Positions 6,758 through 15,071 of a stretch of DNA of 33,751 nucleotides are shown one piece after another (within the stretch, counting starts at the first letter, position 1; each line of letters starts with the position of its first letter). This DNA comes from UBA5738 sp964470995. GTDB taxonomy: Bacteria > Patescibacteriota > Minisyncoccia > Minisyncoccales > UBA5738. Where the stretch lies: NCBI GenBank assembly GCA_964470995.1, contig CAYYEP010000013.1:1-33751 (forward strand), written 5' to 3'. A program made the position numbers and the translations under genes. The notes beneath the pieces were generated by a model, which was not told where the DNA came from, made no database searches, and saw nothing but the letters and a program-made list of their open reading frames with translations.

Positions 6758-7381
6758 AGAAAAAAAATAGTAGCGCTTTTTTTAGCGCTAGGAATTCTTT
6801 TTGCGTGCAACGCCGCCGCACAGCAAACGGGCAATGTATCGCCCGACGGCAAGCTGCAACCGACAACACTGATTGACCCCGCTCCAAAATGGAGCGAGAC
6901 AACAGGAATCTGGAATGCGCCAGAAACATTTCCAACAGCTAGCGCGGCCACAGCCGCGGCAACCGGAATCCAAGAACCCGTGGGATTTGGAACGCCATTG
7001 CTGGCTCCGCACGAAGAATACGAAGTGGACATCAACGAACAAACCCTTCCCGCGGGAAGAATATTATTAAATGCTGTTAATTCCGTGGCAATCGAAGTCG
7101 TAAATATTGGCGGAGCCACCAATATGGAAGACTGGAGCATCGTATCCGGCGACAAAACCATTTACGTCTTCACGGGTCTAACACTCGAAGAAGACGAAAA
7201 GTTTAGCGCCGCAATGGCTGTGGGCAACAACACCAGCGTAAAGCTGGTTAACGCAAACAACGAAATTCTAGACCAAATTTTTTTCCCCGGCGATCATCCC
7301 GGGATGATACTTCATCGCATCCCGGATAAAACCGGAATATGGCAGTGGATCATGGGGCGTTTAATAATCGGCCTCCATTAA
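6755..7381 (+). CDS. Secreted lamin-tail-domain-like protein, ACG start
   Basis: A frame of 208 residues if it starts at ACG 6755. The N-terminus reads as a classic export signal: basic RKK, a hydrophobic core IVALFLALGILFA, then CNAAAQ, which could be a signal peptidase site or a poor lipobox. A linker rich in Ala, Thr and Pro follows (about 25-75). Residues about 90-175 resemble a lamin tail domain (immunoglobulin-like fold): VAIEVVNIGGATNMEDWSIV, then VKLVNANNEILDQI, a pattern known from secreted bacterial LTD proteins. The C-terminus has a short hydrophobic stretch. It stands alone between tRNA-Glu and ftsI, convergent with ftsI, with its own promoter. A 7 bp hairpin (TAGCGCT/AGCGCTA) lies in the signal-peptide codons. 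An annotation from GTG 6980 (133 residues) would miss the signal. Confidence 0.7.
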   Translation, partial: TRKKIVALFLALGILFACNAAAQQTGNVSPDGKLQPTTLIDPAPKWSETTGIWNAPETFPTASAATAAATGIQEPVGFGTPLLAPHEEYEVDINEQTLPAGRILLNAVNSVAIEVVNIGGATNMEDWSIVSGDKTIYVFTGLTLEEDEKFSAAMAVGNNTSVKLVNANNEILDQIFFPGDHPGMILHRIPDKTGIWQWIMGRLIIGLH

Positions 7382-7429
7382 TAAAAGATCCCTGCTCTTT
7401 TTTTATACAAATACGTGGAAATACGAAGC

Positions 7430-9100
7430 TTATTGCGTTAAAACCTCTGCCTCCGTAACCGGCGCGGCAATATCGGCCGGCGATACTTCATTGGGCGGCA
7501 GTTGCGACACGTAGATCACGTGTTTAGCCAAATCGTTAAACACCGGCATCGCCGAGTATTCGGCGGTATTGGCCTCGGGAGCCTTCAACTTAACTAGAAT
7601 CAAGAATTTCGGATCAGGCGCCGGAAAATATCCGATAAAACTCTGGGTAGTCTTATCCGAATATCCCCGCTGATTGATTTCAAGAGTCGACCAAGACATC
7701 TGCGCCGTACCGGTCTTACCCATAATTGTGTAACCGGCTACCTTGGCCTTCTTCCCAAAACCGTTATCAACAACGCTGGCCAGCATTTTTGAAATTGTTT
7801 TCGACGTTTCTTGGGTAATAACGCGAACTTTCTTGCTCTCATCGACATTTTTGCGCCCTTCTTTGGCGATTGACGGCTGGACAAGAACGCCGCCATTGGC
7901 AATCGCCGAGTAAGCGCGAATAAGCTGGATCGAGGTCATCCAAAGACCTTGCCCGTAAGACGCGGTCACGAAATTGATCGGCCGGCCATTTTTAAATTCG
8001 GAGTTTCCCGAATAAGTTTCGGGCAGGTCAATGCCCGTTTTTTCCATTACCCCGAATTTTTGCACATAAGACGCAAATTGTTCATTGCCCAACTTATTCT
8101 CGGCATAGGCCACTCCGGTATTCACCGAATGTTCCAGCACGTTGGTCATCGTTTGCTGGCCGTACGAACGGTGCGCATAGTTATAAATAGTATTGGGACC
8201 GACGCTCAAAAAACCATTATCGTAGTAGCTTGTTTCGGGAGTTACCTTGCCGTCATTAAGCGCGCTTGCCATAGTAATAGCCTTAAATACCGACCCGGGT
8301 TCAAAAAGAGTCTGGCAGGAATCATTGGTAAAAACGGAAATATCTTCGCGGGCCTGCTCTTTATAATTATTCGGGTCAAAACTTGGAGCTTTTACCATTG
8401 CCAGAATTGCGCCCGTTTGAGGATCGGCGACAATTGCTTCGGCCGACATCGCGTTCAAGTCATCCCGGGCGGCCTGAAGTTTTTGTTCGGAAAAATATTG
8501 GATGTTATAGTCAATATTTAAAACAAGATCCTGTCCCTTGGACAGCTCTTCATCGTAATACTCTTCCAAACCGTAACGGCCGCGGCCTTCATCGTTAACA
8601 AACCCGGCCAAATGCGACGCTACCGCTCCCTGCGGATAATACCGCATAGTCTTTTGGTCCAAATAAACGCCCTCAATATTAGCCTCCTTTATTCTCGCCG
8701 CTTCTTCTTCGGCCAGCCTATCCTTGATCAGCGCGTAAAGACCTTCTCCGGAAAATTTTTGTTCCAAATCCTTGGCATCCAATCCCAGGATTTCAGCCAT
8801 TTTAGCCGCCGCGGCCGGTTTATCGGCAATTTTTGCCGGCGAGGCATAAGCATAATCAAAGGCCTTATTAATAGCCAACGGTTCGCCTCCGGAAAAAAAT
8901 ATTTCGCCGCGTTCAACGCCATTATTCTGGCGGGCATAAGATTGCAATCCCTGCGCCCAAACTCGGTAATGCTCCCCAAGCGCGATCTGAAGATAATAAA
9001 GGCGGCTGACAAGTACGGCATATATCAAAAAAATCCCCGCGAGAACGAAATAGACGCGAAGATGCAGATTAAATTGTACCGATTTCTTTTTTCCCAACAT
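7430..9100 (-). CDS. ftsI: Penicillin-binding protein, septal transpeptidase (FtsI/PBP2 family)
   Basis: Cross-links septal peptidoglycan from the outer face of the cytoplasmic membrane. The 556-residue protein has a short cytoplasmic tail and one membrane helix (about 13-35). A PBP-dimer domain follows (about 50-200, including YYPQGAVASHLAGFV). The transpeptidase domain has all three active-site motifs: SxxK as SVFK (in EPGSVFKAIT), SxN as SVN (in HSVNTGVAY) and KTG as KTGTAQ. No PASTA repeats. It is the last gene of the mraZ-rsmH-ftsL-ftsI order typical of dcw clusters, but mraY, murG, ftsW and ftsZ do not follow here, so the cluster is cut short. Confidence 0.95.
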   Translation of the reverse strand: MLGKKKSVQFNLHLRVYFVLAGIFLIYAVLVSRLYYLQIALGEHYRVWAQGLQSYARQNNGVERGEIFFSGGEPLAINKAFDYAYASPAKIADKPAAAAKMAEILGLDAKDLEQKFSGEGLYALIKDRLAEEEAARIKEANIEGVYLDQKTMRYYPQGAVASHLAGFVNDEGRGRYGLEEYYDEELSKGQDLVLNIDYNIQYFSEQKLQAARDDLNAMSAEAIVADPQTGAILAMVKAPSFDPNNYKEQAREDISVFTNDSCQTLFEPGSVFKAITMASALNDGKVTPETSYYDNGFLSVGPNTIYNYAHRSYGQQTMTNVLEHSVNTGVAYAENKLGNEQFASYVQKFGVMEKTGIDLPETYSGNSEFKNGRPINFVTASYGQGLWMTSIQLIRAYSAIANGGVLVQPSIAKEGRKNVDESKKVRVITQETSKTISKMLASVVDNGFGKKAKVAGYTIMGKTGTAQMSWSTLEINQRGYSDKTTQSFIGYFPAPDPKFLILVKLKAPEANTAEYSAMPVFNDLAKHVIYVSQLPPNEVSPADIAAPVTEAEVLTQ

Positions 9101-9183
9101 ACATTGATCCTCCCAAGCAATTTTACCAGCAAGCCATTCAAATAAAAGCTGCGTTCAGCTGAAAAATTTTACCGCGTGAACTG

Positions 9184-9507
9184 TTAATTTTTGGCCAGCT
9201 GGGATTCTGGAGCGTGAATATAGCGCACGCTGGCAACGTCAACTTTTTCATAATTACTCAACTGTGCCGCTTCGTATTGGCTAAACCTTTCCAGCGAATT
9301 AGACTGCGATAACTGGAACTCTAACTCGTCGTTCTGCTCCGATAACCGGGCTATCCGGCCGCGATAATCGTCTGCCACGGAATTTTGGTGGATATAAGCA
9401 TTGATCTGCAGCACCGCGGCCGCCAAAAGTGAAAATATCGCCAATGACGAAAGCGTCCAAAAACCAAAAAGCCTTTTTTTCATTTTTGATCTTGCCTGCT
9501 TGCTCAT
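9184..9507 (-). CDS. ftsL: FtsL-like division protein
   Basis: Small bitopic protein, 107 residues from ATG 9507; another ATG at 9549 would add 14 residues and overlap rsmH. Basic N-terminus (SKMKKRLFGFW), one membrane helix (about 15-35, LSSLAIFSLLAAAVLQI), then a periplasmic coiled coil (RIARLSEQNDELEFQLSQS). Size, topology and position between rsmH and ftsI fit FtsL, which pairs with FtsB/DivIC to activate the septal synthase. Sequence conservation in this family is too low for a call on sequence alone; position carries the weight. Confidence 0.75.
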   Translation of the reverse strand: MSKQARSKMKKRLFGFWTLSSLAIFSLLAAAVLQINAYIHQNSVADDYRGRIARLSEQNDELEFQLSQSNSLERFSQYEAAQLSNYEKVDVASVRYIHAPESQLAKN

Positions 9508-9532
9508 ATTTGTTTTACTTGTTGTTAAATAT

Positions 9533-10405
9533 TCAGAAAATTTTTTCAACAGCGCGGAGCTTTGCCGAACGCGACCGCGGATTCAACTTGATTTCGTCTT
9601 CGCCCGCGGCAACCGGTTTCTCGAATATCGCGCGCGCCCGGCCTGCATTTGCCAGTTCGCGGAATTTTATTTTCACGATCCGGTCCTCCAGCGAATGAAA
9701 AGTGATAACCGCCATCCTTCCCCGCAACGCCAGCATTTCAAACCCATCGCCAATCCCTTTTTCTATATTTTCCAATTCCCGGTTCACCTCGATGCGCAAA
9801 GCCTGGAAAATCCTTGCCAAAACCGCGTTCCGATGCGCCGGCGGCACAACCTTTGCAATAACGGCAGCCAGATGGCCCGCGGTATCTATTTTTTTTTGCC
9901 GGCGGGCGGATTCAACGGCTTTAGCAATCTTTCTGGCGGCCCGCTCCTGGCCATATTCAGAAAATATCTTATCCAAACTTTCTGCCGATTCCTCGTTGAC
10001 GATCCGGGCCGCGGTTACGGGATTTTGGGAATCGTAACGCATATCCAGCGGCTCGTCTTTTGAAAACGAAAATCCTTTGCCGCTTTCATCGATGTGCCAA
10101 GACGACATTCCCAGATCAAATATCATTCCGTCGATTCTTGCCAATTTTCGGGCGGATAACGACCGCGCCACGTCGGCAAAATTCAGATTTTCCAGCAACA
10201 GGCGTTTTTCAACTCCATTGGCGGTTTTGTAGCTTGACAAACTCTCGCCATCCCAGTCTAGTCCCACCACGATTCCGTCCGGAGCCGTCTTCTCCAGCAG
10301 GGCGCGGCTATGGCCTCCCCGCCCGAATGTGCAATCAATAAAATTCTGTCCGGGTTTGGGATCAAGCGCTTTTATCGCTTCCTCTAACAATACAGGTATA
10401 TGCAT
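9533..10405 (-). CDS. rsmH: 16S rRNA m4C1402 methyltransferase RsmH (MraW)
   Basis: SAM-dependent N4-methylation of C1402 in 16S rRNA at the ribosomal P site. The 290 residues are near the family's ~310. Begins with the conserved HIPVLLEEAI; SAM-binding motif FIDCTFGRGGHSRALLE; the inserted helical domain contains FDLGMSSWHIDE and the GFSFSKDEPLDMR motif; the C-terminal part has ITFHSLEDRIVK. All landmarks are present. It lies 40 bases downstream of mraZ and ends just before ftsL, in one operon with both. Confidence 0.97.
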   Translation of the reverse strand: MHIPVLLEEAIKALDPKPGQNFIDCTFGRGGHSRALLEKTAPDGIVVGLDWDGESLSSYKTANGVEKRLLLENLNFADVARSLSARKLARIDGMIFDLGMSSWHIDESGKGFSFSKDEPLDMRYDSQNPVTAARIVNEESAESLDKIFSEYGQERAARKIAKAVESARRQKKIDTAGHLAAVIAKVVPPAHRNAVLARIFQALRIEVNRELENIEKGIGDGFEMLALRGRMAVITFHSLEDRIVKIKFRELANAGRARAIFEKPVAAGEDEIKLNPRSRSAKLRAVEKIF

Positions 10406-10445
10406 TCTTGAAATTTATTGAGGCTAACTCGCTTACACTCACGGT

Positions 10446-10877
10446 TTATACTCCCAATTCGTTCAGTCTCTCGGCGATATTGCCGGCTTCCTTTTCGGTT
10501 TTTTCCTTATAGGTCTTCCAAGCATCTTCGTCCCAAACCTCAATGCGGCTGTATAATCCAGCAACAACAACTTTTTTCTTTAATCCGGCATAATCTTTCA
10601 GATAATCGGGCACCAGGATGCGGCCCATATTGTCAAATTCAACTTCCATGGCTCCAGAAAGCATCAGGCGTGAAAATCCCCGGGCATCGGCTTTTGATAA
10701 TGGCATTTCGCTCAACTTTTTAGCAAGCTTTTCCCATTCCTCGTTCGAATACAAAAACAGACAGTTATCCAAGCCACGCGTGATCACGCCGCCATCATTC
10801 AATTGTTTGCGGAATTTCGGCGGGACAGCCAGCCGCTTCTTGTCGTCAATCGAGTATGTGTATTCGCCAATAAACAT
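10446..10877 (-). CDS. mraZ: Transcriptional regulator MraZ
   Basis: 143 residues from ATG 10877 (MFIGEYTYSIDDKKRLAVPP); an upstream in-frame Met at 10892 is less likely. It contains two SpoVT/AbrB-like halves, each with the family motif: DDKKRLAVPPKFRKQL near the start and DNMGRILVPDYLKDYA in the second half. MraZ forms ring oligomers that bind spaced TGGG-type repeats upstream of its own gene and represses the division operon. The matching decamer repeats are visible at 10941-10970. First gene of the mraZ-rsmH-ftsL-ftsI operon. Confidence 0.95.
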   Translation of the reverse strand: MFIGEYTYSIDDKKRLAVPPKFRKQLNDGGVITRGLDNCLFLYSNEEWEKLAKKLSEMPLSKADARGFSRLMLSGAMEVEFDNMGRILVPDYLKDYAGLKKKVVVAGLYSRIEVWDEDAWKTYKEKTEKEAGNIAERLNELGV

Positions 10878-10920
10878 CGCAGTAAATATCAAAGCTCAAA
10901 TATCAAAGTCCAAACATCAT

Positions 10921-10980
10921 AGTATAAACCCCAATGGCTCATATTACCACTATCTCCCACATTCAACCACTTTTCATCAC
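10921..10980 (-). promoter_or_regulatory. mraZ promoter with three-decamer MraZ operator
   Basis: On the minus strand GTGGTTGAAT, GTGGGAGATA and GTGGTAATAT follow one another without gaps (10970 to 10941), giving GTGG every 10 bases. A degenerate fourth unit GTGATGAAAA precedes them. The -10 box TATACT is at 10926-10921, about 18 bases after the last repeat start, so the repeats cover the -35 region. Strong basis for MraZ autorepression. Confidence 0.8.
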
Positions 10981-11063
10981 CTACTACTACTTTAGACCCA
11001 GGAAATTCCAATGTCAAACACCAAAATTTAAAGCTAAAAACCGCCGGTTTTCCACAATCGAAT

Positions 11064-11084
11064 AAAAAAACCGCTTGCGCGGGT
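11064..11084 (-). terminator. Terminator of the pyrH-prmC-receiver operon
   Basis: Minus-strand stem CCGC/GCGG with loop GCAA, followed by seven T. It lies about 57 bases after the receiver gene's stop. Short stem, but a good T run. Confidence 0.65.
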
Positions 11085-11140
11085 GTTAAAAATACGAATT
11101 AGACAGACCCAAGGCATACCCATTGTGCGGTCGGACGCGA

Positions 11141-11551
11141 TCAGGACAAATTCACGCCGCGGGGATTCAGATACTCATTAACAGCGTCTAAAATCTGCCC
11201 GGGAGTGTAATGAGCCTTGATCATATATTTTTCGGGAGTAATGCCATGGGCGCGGATTTGGCTGTCGTTATCGGGATTGGCATAATTGGTGACGGCAAAC
11301 ACCGGTATATCCGAAGTTAACGGATGCTTTTTAATGGCTTTTAGAACTTCAATACCATGACCGTCGGCCAGCATAAAATCAAGGATTACCAAGTCGGGCT
11401 TGGACGACAAACCCAAGCGGATATCGCGCAGTTCTTCAAACATTTCGCGGCAACCGCCGGCCAGCTCAACATCAAAATCCGTCTTTTGCAACATACGGCG
11501 ATATATACTGACTTGCGTGGGCTCGCTTTCAACAAGAATTATTTTTTTCAT
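11141..11551 (-). CDS. Receiver-only response regulator
   Basis: Single CheY-like receiver domain, 136 residues, no output domain. The phospho-acceptor lies in LVILDFMLADGHG, the conserved Thr in FAVTNYA and the Lys in YMIKAHY. The acidic pocket at the first strand is changed: LVESEPT instead of the usual VDDE, so Mg2+ binding and phosphorylation may be weaker. Its ATG overlaps the prmC stop in an ATGA arrangement, so it is coupled to prmC in an operon with pyrH. What it regulates is not visible. Confidence 0.85.
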   Translation of the reverse strand: MKKIILVESEPTQVSIYRRMLQKTDFDVELAGGCREMFEELRDIRLGLSSKPDLVILDFMLADGHGIEVLKAIKKHPLTSDIPVFAVTNYANPDNDSQIRAHGITPEKYMIKAHYTPGQILDAVNEYLNPRGVNLS

Positions 11552-12252
11552 AAATCCGCTTCAATCTTAACAAAACGCATAAAACCAAACTGATCCTTTA
11601 TAAAATTATACCTCTTGTATTCGCAACCGTCAAGTATCCGCTCAATCTCTCGGGATTGCTGCGGATCAAATTCCATATACGCCTTGCCGCCTTCAATCAG
11701 CCGATTTTTAACTTGTTCCAGAAAACGGCCGATAACCTCAAGCCCGCCCCGCCCTCCGAACAACGCGCCAGACGGCTCGTGTTCAAGTACCGAATCTTGC
11801 ACTTCCCCTATCCGGGCCGGATCAACATAGGGAGGATTAGCCAAAATAATATCATATTTCGCGTCCGCGGGAATCGTCGAAAAAATATCGGACAAAAAGA
11901 CGCGCGTCCGGCCAGACTCAATACCATTAATACCAATATTGATCTTTATCTGCTCCACCGCGGCCAAATCGATATCGGAAAAATCAACCGCCGCCCCCGC
12001 GATATTTTTTGCTGCCGCCACCCCCAGACAACCGGAACCGGAAAAAATATCCAAAACCTTGGGACTCTTAATTCCCGAAACAAGCAAATCGCGAATCGCG
12101 TAGCGCGCCATAAATTCGGTTTCCGGCCGTGGAATCAACACGTGTTTTGAAAGATCGATCCGGCAACCGCAAAAAATCGCAAAACCCTGCCGGTATTCTT
12201 CCGGCAGGGCTGATTTTTTTTCAAGTTTATTGTTGCTATCCGCCGCGTTCAT
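11548..12252 (-). CDS. prmC: Release-factor glutamine methyltransferase PrmC-like
   Basis: SAM-dependent methyltransferase that would modify the GGQ glutamine of peptide release factors. 234 residues from ATG 12252. Landmarks: IPRPETEFMARYAI, SAM motif VLDIFSGSGCLGVAAAKN, and the catalytic NPPY in DIILANPPYVDP that stacks the target glutamine. The usual N-terminal helical bundle that grips the release factor is short or absent: only about 40 residues precede the IPRPET motif, versus ~100 in the family. An open frame runs further upstream inside pyrH but shows no such domain. It starts 8 bases after pyrH. Confidence 0.85.
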   Translation of the reverse strand: MNAADSNNKLEKKSALPEEYRQGFAIFCGCRIDLSKHVLIPRPETEFMARYAIRDLLVSGIKSPKVLDIFSGSGCLGVAAAKNIAGAAVDFSDIDLAAVEQIKINIGINGIESGRTRVFLSDIFSTIPADAKYDIILANPPYVDPARIGEVQDSVLEHEPSGALFGGRGGLEVIGRFLEQVKNRLIEGGKAYMEFDPQQSREIERILDGCEYKRYNFIKDQFGFMRFVKIEADL

Positions 12253-12259
12253 TGTAGCT

Positions 12260-13006
12260 CTAATTGTGAATCGTTGAGCCGTCGAATTCCTCGCCATTGA
12301 TAGCTTTGCGGAAATTCGGAATATCGGTCCCCCGCAAAAGCTTGGCGACAATATTGGCTTTTTTAGCGACTTTCGCTCCCGCCGGATCAACCGGCGTGGA
12401 TAATCCCGGAGTCCACTTTCCGGGAATAAGTTTCATGTAATCAGCCCAGGTAAGATCCATAATCGGTTTAGCCTCGGAAAACTTGCGCGGATCCTTATCG
12501 CACACATACGGTGAATCTCCGGCAATGAACACCTCTCCCTGCTTAAAAAATATCGCGCACTGGATAGCGTCGTAATCGGTGGACCATCCCGGATACCAGC
12601 CGGACACCATCAGGACTTTCTTGTTGCTATTCAAAAAAGCGCCAATCTCTTTCTTGCCGGGATCATGATCAAGAATCTGCGGAAAAGAAATTTCCTTCAG
12701 AATCTTGGCCATAAACAGGGCATTAGTCTTAGTCGCCTGAATGCCGATCCAATCAAGATCAAGGTTATTCTTTTTTTCTCCCAACACTTCGCGCGCGGCT
12801 TTCTGATACATCCGGCAAGGCCGTCCGCCGCCAACAACAATAATAAATCGTTTGCCTTTTTTAGCCTGTTCTAGGATAAACTGCCGGAATTCCGCCAAAA
12901 ACGGGACATCCAATCCTACCATTCCCTCTTTGTAAGGGTAGACAATGGATCCGCCAAGAGAAATGATAATGACCTTAGATTTGTCTTTTTTTATTCTTGT
13001 TGCCAT
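12260..13006 (-). CDS. pyrH: UMP kinase
   Basis: Amino-acid-kinase fold enzyme that phosphorylates UMP to UDP, in pyrimidine nucleotide synthesis. 248 residues, a usual length. N-terminal phosphate-binding motif VIIISLGGSIVYP, second glycine motif FIIVVGGGRPCRMYQ, nucleotide-binding VSGWYPGWSTDYDA, and a late segment VCDKDPRKFSEAKPIMDLTW typical of PyrH-like enzymes. It is preceded by a good promoter (13052-13080) and followed closely by prmC and a receiver gene. The long divergent segments resemble CPR/archaeal-type UMP kinases rather than the E. coli form. Confidence 0.9.
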   Translation of the reverse strand: MATRIKKDKSKVIIISLGGSIVYPYKEGMVGLDVPFLAEFRQFILEQAKKGKRFIIVVGGGRPCRMYQKAAREVLGEKKNNLDLDWIGIQATKTNALFMAKILKEISFPQILDHDPGKKEIGAFLNSNKKVLMVSGWYPGWSTDYDAIQCAIFFKQGEVFIAGDSPYVCDKDPRKFSEAKPIMDLTWADYMKLIPGKWTPGLSTPVDPAGAKVAKKANIVAKLLRGTDIPNFRKAINGEEFDGSTIHN

Positions 13007-13051
13007 ATTTTTGATTTTTGGCCAAAAAAAATTAGCTTATTTATCTTTTTT

Positions 13052-13080
13052 ATAATACCCCCTTTTCCCGAAAACCGCAA
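13052..13080 (-). promoter_or_regulatory. Promoter of pyrH operon
   Basis: Minus strand TTGCGG (13080-13075), 17-base spacer, TATTAT (13057-13052). It lies about 45 bases before the pyrH ATG. The rest of the 13007-13270 gap shows no gene. Confidence 0.6.
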
Positions 13081-13270
13081 GCCCGGCCCATAAAACCAAA
13101 AAGCTGTCTCCATGAACCGCCATATCTAAATTCATCCTAAAATCTATTTGCTAGTCTTCCTCAAAATCTCGGATATAGCCGCTATCGCTTCCCATTCCCT
13201 TAAAAATCAATTGGTACAACTTTTTTTAAACCAAACCGCCCTTACCTCCTTATTTAATATCAAAACTTAT

Positions 13271-14170
13271 TTATTGCTTTATCAAGCTATCATCGGCCTT
13301 GATCTGGTTAATTATTTTAAAAGTGTCAGCCTGGTAGTTGGCTGAATTCATAACCGCGATCGCAATCGGACTTCCGTTTATATCGAAAACCGCGGCAAAA
13401 GTCTGGCGCGCTTCAGGAGAATAACCGGTCTTGCCGCCAATAAATCCGGGATAATAATAAAAACCGTTCATATTCTGGAATTTAAGCCGATTGCCGGAGA
13501 CATCGGGAAGCCAAAAATCGTTATTTTTCGTTATCTCCAAAATCTTGGGATCGTTCTCGTAAATATAAGCCACAAGCTTTGCCATATCAGCCGCGGTCGA
13601 ACGGCTTTTTGCATCCAAGCCGGTAGCATCAGCGTACACAGTACTATTCATGTCCAACTTTTTGGCTTTTTTATTCATTGCGGCAAGAAATTCATCGTTT
13701 CCCAAAAAATAAGAAAGGGATTCGGCGGCATCATTGGTCGATTGGGTAAGGCTGGCATATAAAAGATTTTTGGCGCTGATCTTTAGCCCCGAATAAATCG
13801 AAGGGCTGCTCCCGTAGGGAGTAAGCATTTCATCGGTCAGGGTGATTTTATCAGAGTTATCGATCTTTTGGCGGGCAACCAGCGCGGTCATTAGCTTGGT
13901 AACGGAAGCGATTGGATACTGGCCGGTTTCGTTGCTTTTCAATATGGTTTTACCGCGATCCAAATCCACCGCGATATAGGAAGTTGAATTTATGGCGGTC
14001 TGCGAGCGCGAATTAGCAATCAAAGATTTCATATTCGACACCTCCTGGATCAGTATTTGCACCTGCCGTTGCAGAGCGGCAATATCGATGCCCGCCGCCG
14101 ATACCGTTTTGGGCGCGGCCAAAAAAATGCTTGCCGCCAATAATAAATAAAGTAATAAATTTGGCTTCAT
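13271..14170 (-). CDS. D-alanyl-D-alanine carboxypeptidase (peptidase S11)
   Basis: Trims the pentapeptide stems of peptidoglycan outside the membrane. 299 residues from ATG 14170 (MKPNLLLYLLLAA), giving a signal peptide of about 25 residues that ends near TVSAAG. A short coiled coil (about 29-55) precedes the catalytic domain. Active-site motifs: SxxK as SVTK, SxN as STN (in QSTNDAAESL), and KTG in GGKTGYSPEA. It lacks the C-terminal amphipathic anchor of DacA/PBP5, so it may be released or held by the signal helix. An open frame upstream of 14170 is not needed and has no signal. Confidence 0.9.
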   Translation of the reverse strand: MKPNLLLYLLLAASIFLAAPKTVSAAGIDIAALQRQVQILIQEVSNMKSLIANSRSQTAINSTSYIAVDLDRGKTILKSNETGQYPIASVTKLMTALVARQKIDNSDKITLTDEMLTPYGSSPSIYSGLKISAKNLLYASLTQSTNDAAESLSYFLGNDEFLAAMNKKAKKLDMNSTVYADATGLDAKSRSTAADMAKLVAYIYENDPKILEITKNNDFWLPDVSGNRLKFQNMNGFYYYPGFIGGKTGYSPEARQTFAAVFDINGSPIAIAVMNSANYQADTFKIINQIKADDSLIKQ

Positions 14171-14290
14171 AAGTAAAACATACCAAAAATACCGCGACAC
14201 CGCCATCACCTGCGCCTAAATAAAAAGCCGCAGAACATATCCGCGGACAAGTGACTGATCGGGTAACCTCAACAAGCCATATAAGGACAA

Positions 14291-14847
14291 TTACCCCCAC
14301 AATGGAGTACCAAAAAAACCAAAGCCACATCCGCCAAAAATTTCCCCATAGGCATTCTGCCGCCGCAATTTCGCCATGGCATCCAAACCGAAATTTATCC
14401 TTGGCCAAGGAAGCCCCGACTCAAAAAGCCAGCCATATTCCAATATCGGATTCCAAAATACCAACACTTTCGCGGCGGCCGGATTTTCCCGCAAATAAAG
14501 CGAAACCGGACCGGCGACAAAACTTGCCGCCAAAATACCGAAATTCCGGTATCCCTTTTTTTTGCGAATGAAAACGCGGCCTCGATATCCCGTTTTTCTC
14601 CGGTCAGCGTAATATCATTGCAATTGCCTTCGCTTTCTCCATGGCCCCGGAAATCAAAACGAAACGACGCAAGCCCTGCGTCCGCAAGCTTTGACGCCAG
14701 CTCTTCAAAAATCTCGCCCGCCTTTCCCGTCCCGGTAAGGCCATGGCAAAGAAAAACGCATTTGGTTATCGGCGCCGGAGTTTTGGCCAATATTCCGCAA
14801 AGCATTATCCCGTCCTGGTTCTTAAAATAGAGTTTGCTTTCCGCCAT
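14291..14847 (-). pseudogene. Alpha/beta hydrolase, frameshifted and truncated
   Basis: The first frame (14847 down to about 14545) reads as an alpha/beta hydrolase of the serine aminopeptidase/dienelactone type: FLCHGLTGTGKAG (oxyanion HG) and FDFRGHGESEG. At a run of eight A (minus strand, near 14552-14559) homology leaves this frame and continues one frame over: KKGYRNFGILAASFVAGPVS, containing the nucleophile-elbow serine. Adding one A restores a single frame. The second part stops at 14291, before the region where the catalytic Asp and His would be expected, so the gene is also short. It could be a pseudogene, a sequencing error in a homopolymer, or slippage-dependent expression. 14171-14290 shows a possible further decayed membrane-protein fragment but nothing firm. 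Confidence 0.75.
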
Positions 14848-14863
14848 AAAAAATTAACCCCCT

Positions 14864-15061
14864 CTAAAAAGCCAGCTCCGAACTGTAAATACTCAAAAAC
14901 TGCGGGATGGCAATCATCAGCCCGATCAAAGGCAAAACAAAACATACCCCCGTCAACAGCAATGTCCATAAAAAATATTTCCGGGTTTTCTCCACCGACC
15001 GGTAGATATCTTCCAGTTTCTTGTCCTGGGATTCGATTTTTTTTAGCAATTCTTCTTCCAT
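14864..15061 (-). CDS. Small membrane protein after response regulator
   Basis: A 65-residue protein from ATG 15061. Residues 1-28 are a charged amphipathic helix (LLKKIESQDKKLEDIYRSVE), and two closely spaced hydrophobic segments follow (about 30-55). A longer open frame upstream overlaps the receiver gene and is not supported. It follows the receiver gene by 10 bases. Similar small proteins with a coiled head and paired helices occur in many CPR genomes. Function unknown. Confidence 0.65.
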   Translation of the reverse strand: MEEELLKKIESQDKKLEDIYRSVEKTRKYFLWTLLLTGVCFVLPLIGLMIAIPQFLSIYSSELAF

Positions 15062-15071
15062 AAAATTACGC

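Noticed and set aside
7949..8521. 190-codon plus-strand frame inside ftsI
   Set aside because: Antisense shadow of a clear penicillin-binding protein; sequence is low complexity for a protein and there is no ribosome site.
9401..10063. 220-codon plus-strand frame over ftsL/rsmH
   Set aside because: Shadow of conserved genes on the minus strand.
14013..14408. 131-codon minus-strand frame with hydrophobic segment
   Set aside because: Overlaps the S11 peptidase signal region and the hydrolase remnant in another frame; a fragment of a decayed membrane protein is possible but not supportable.
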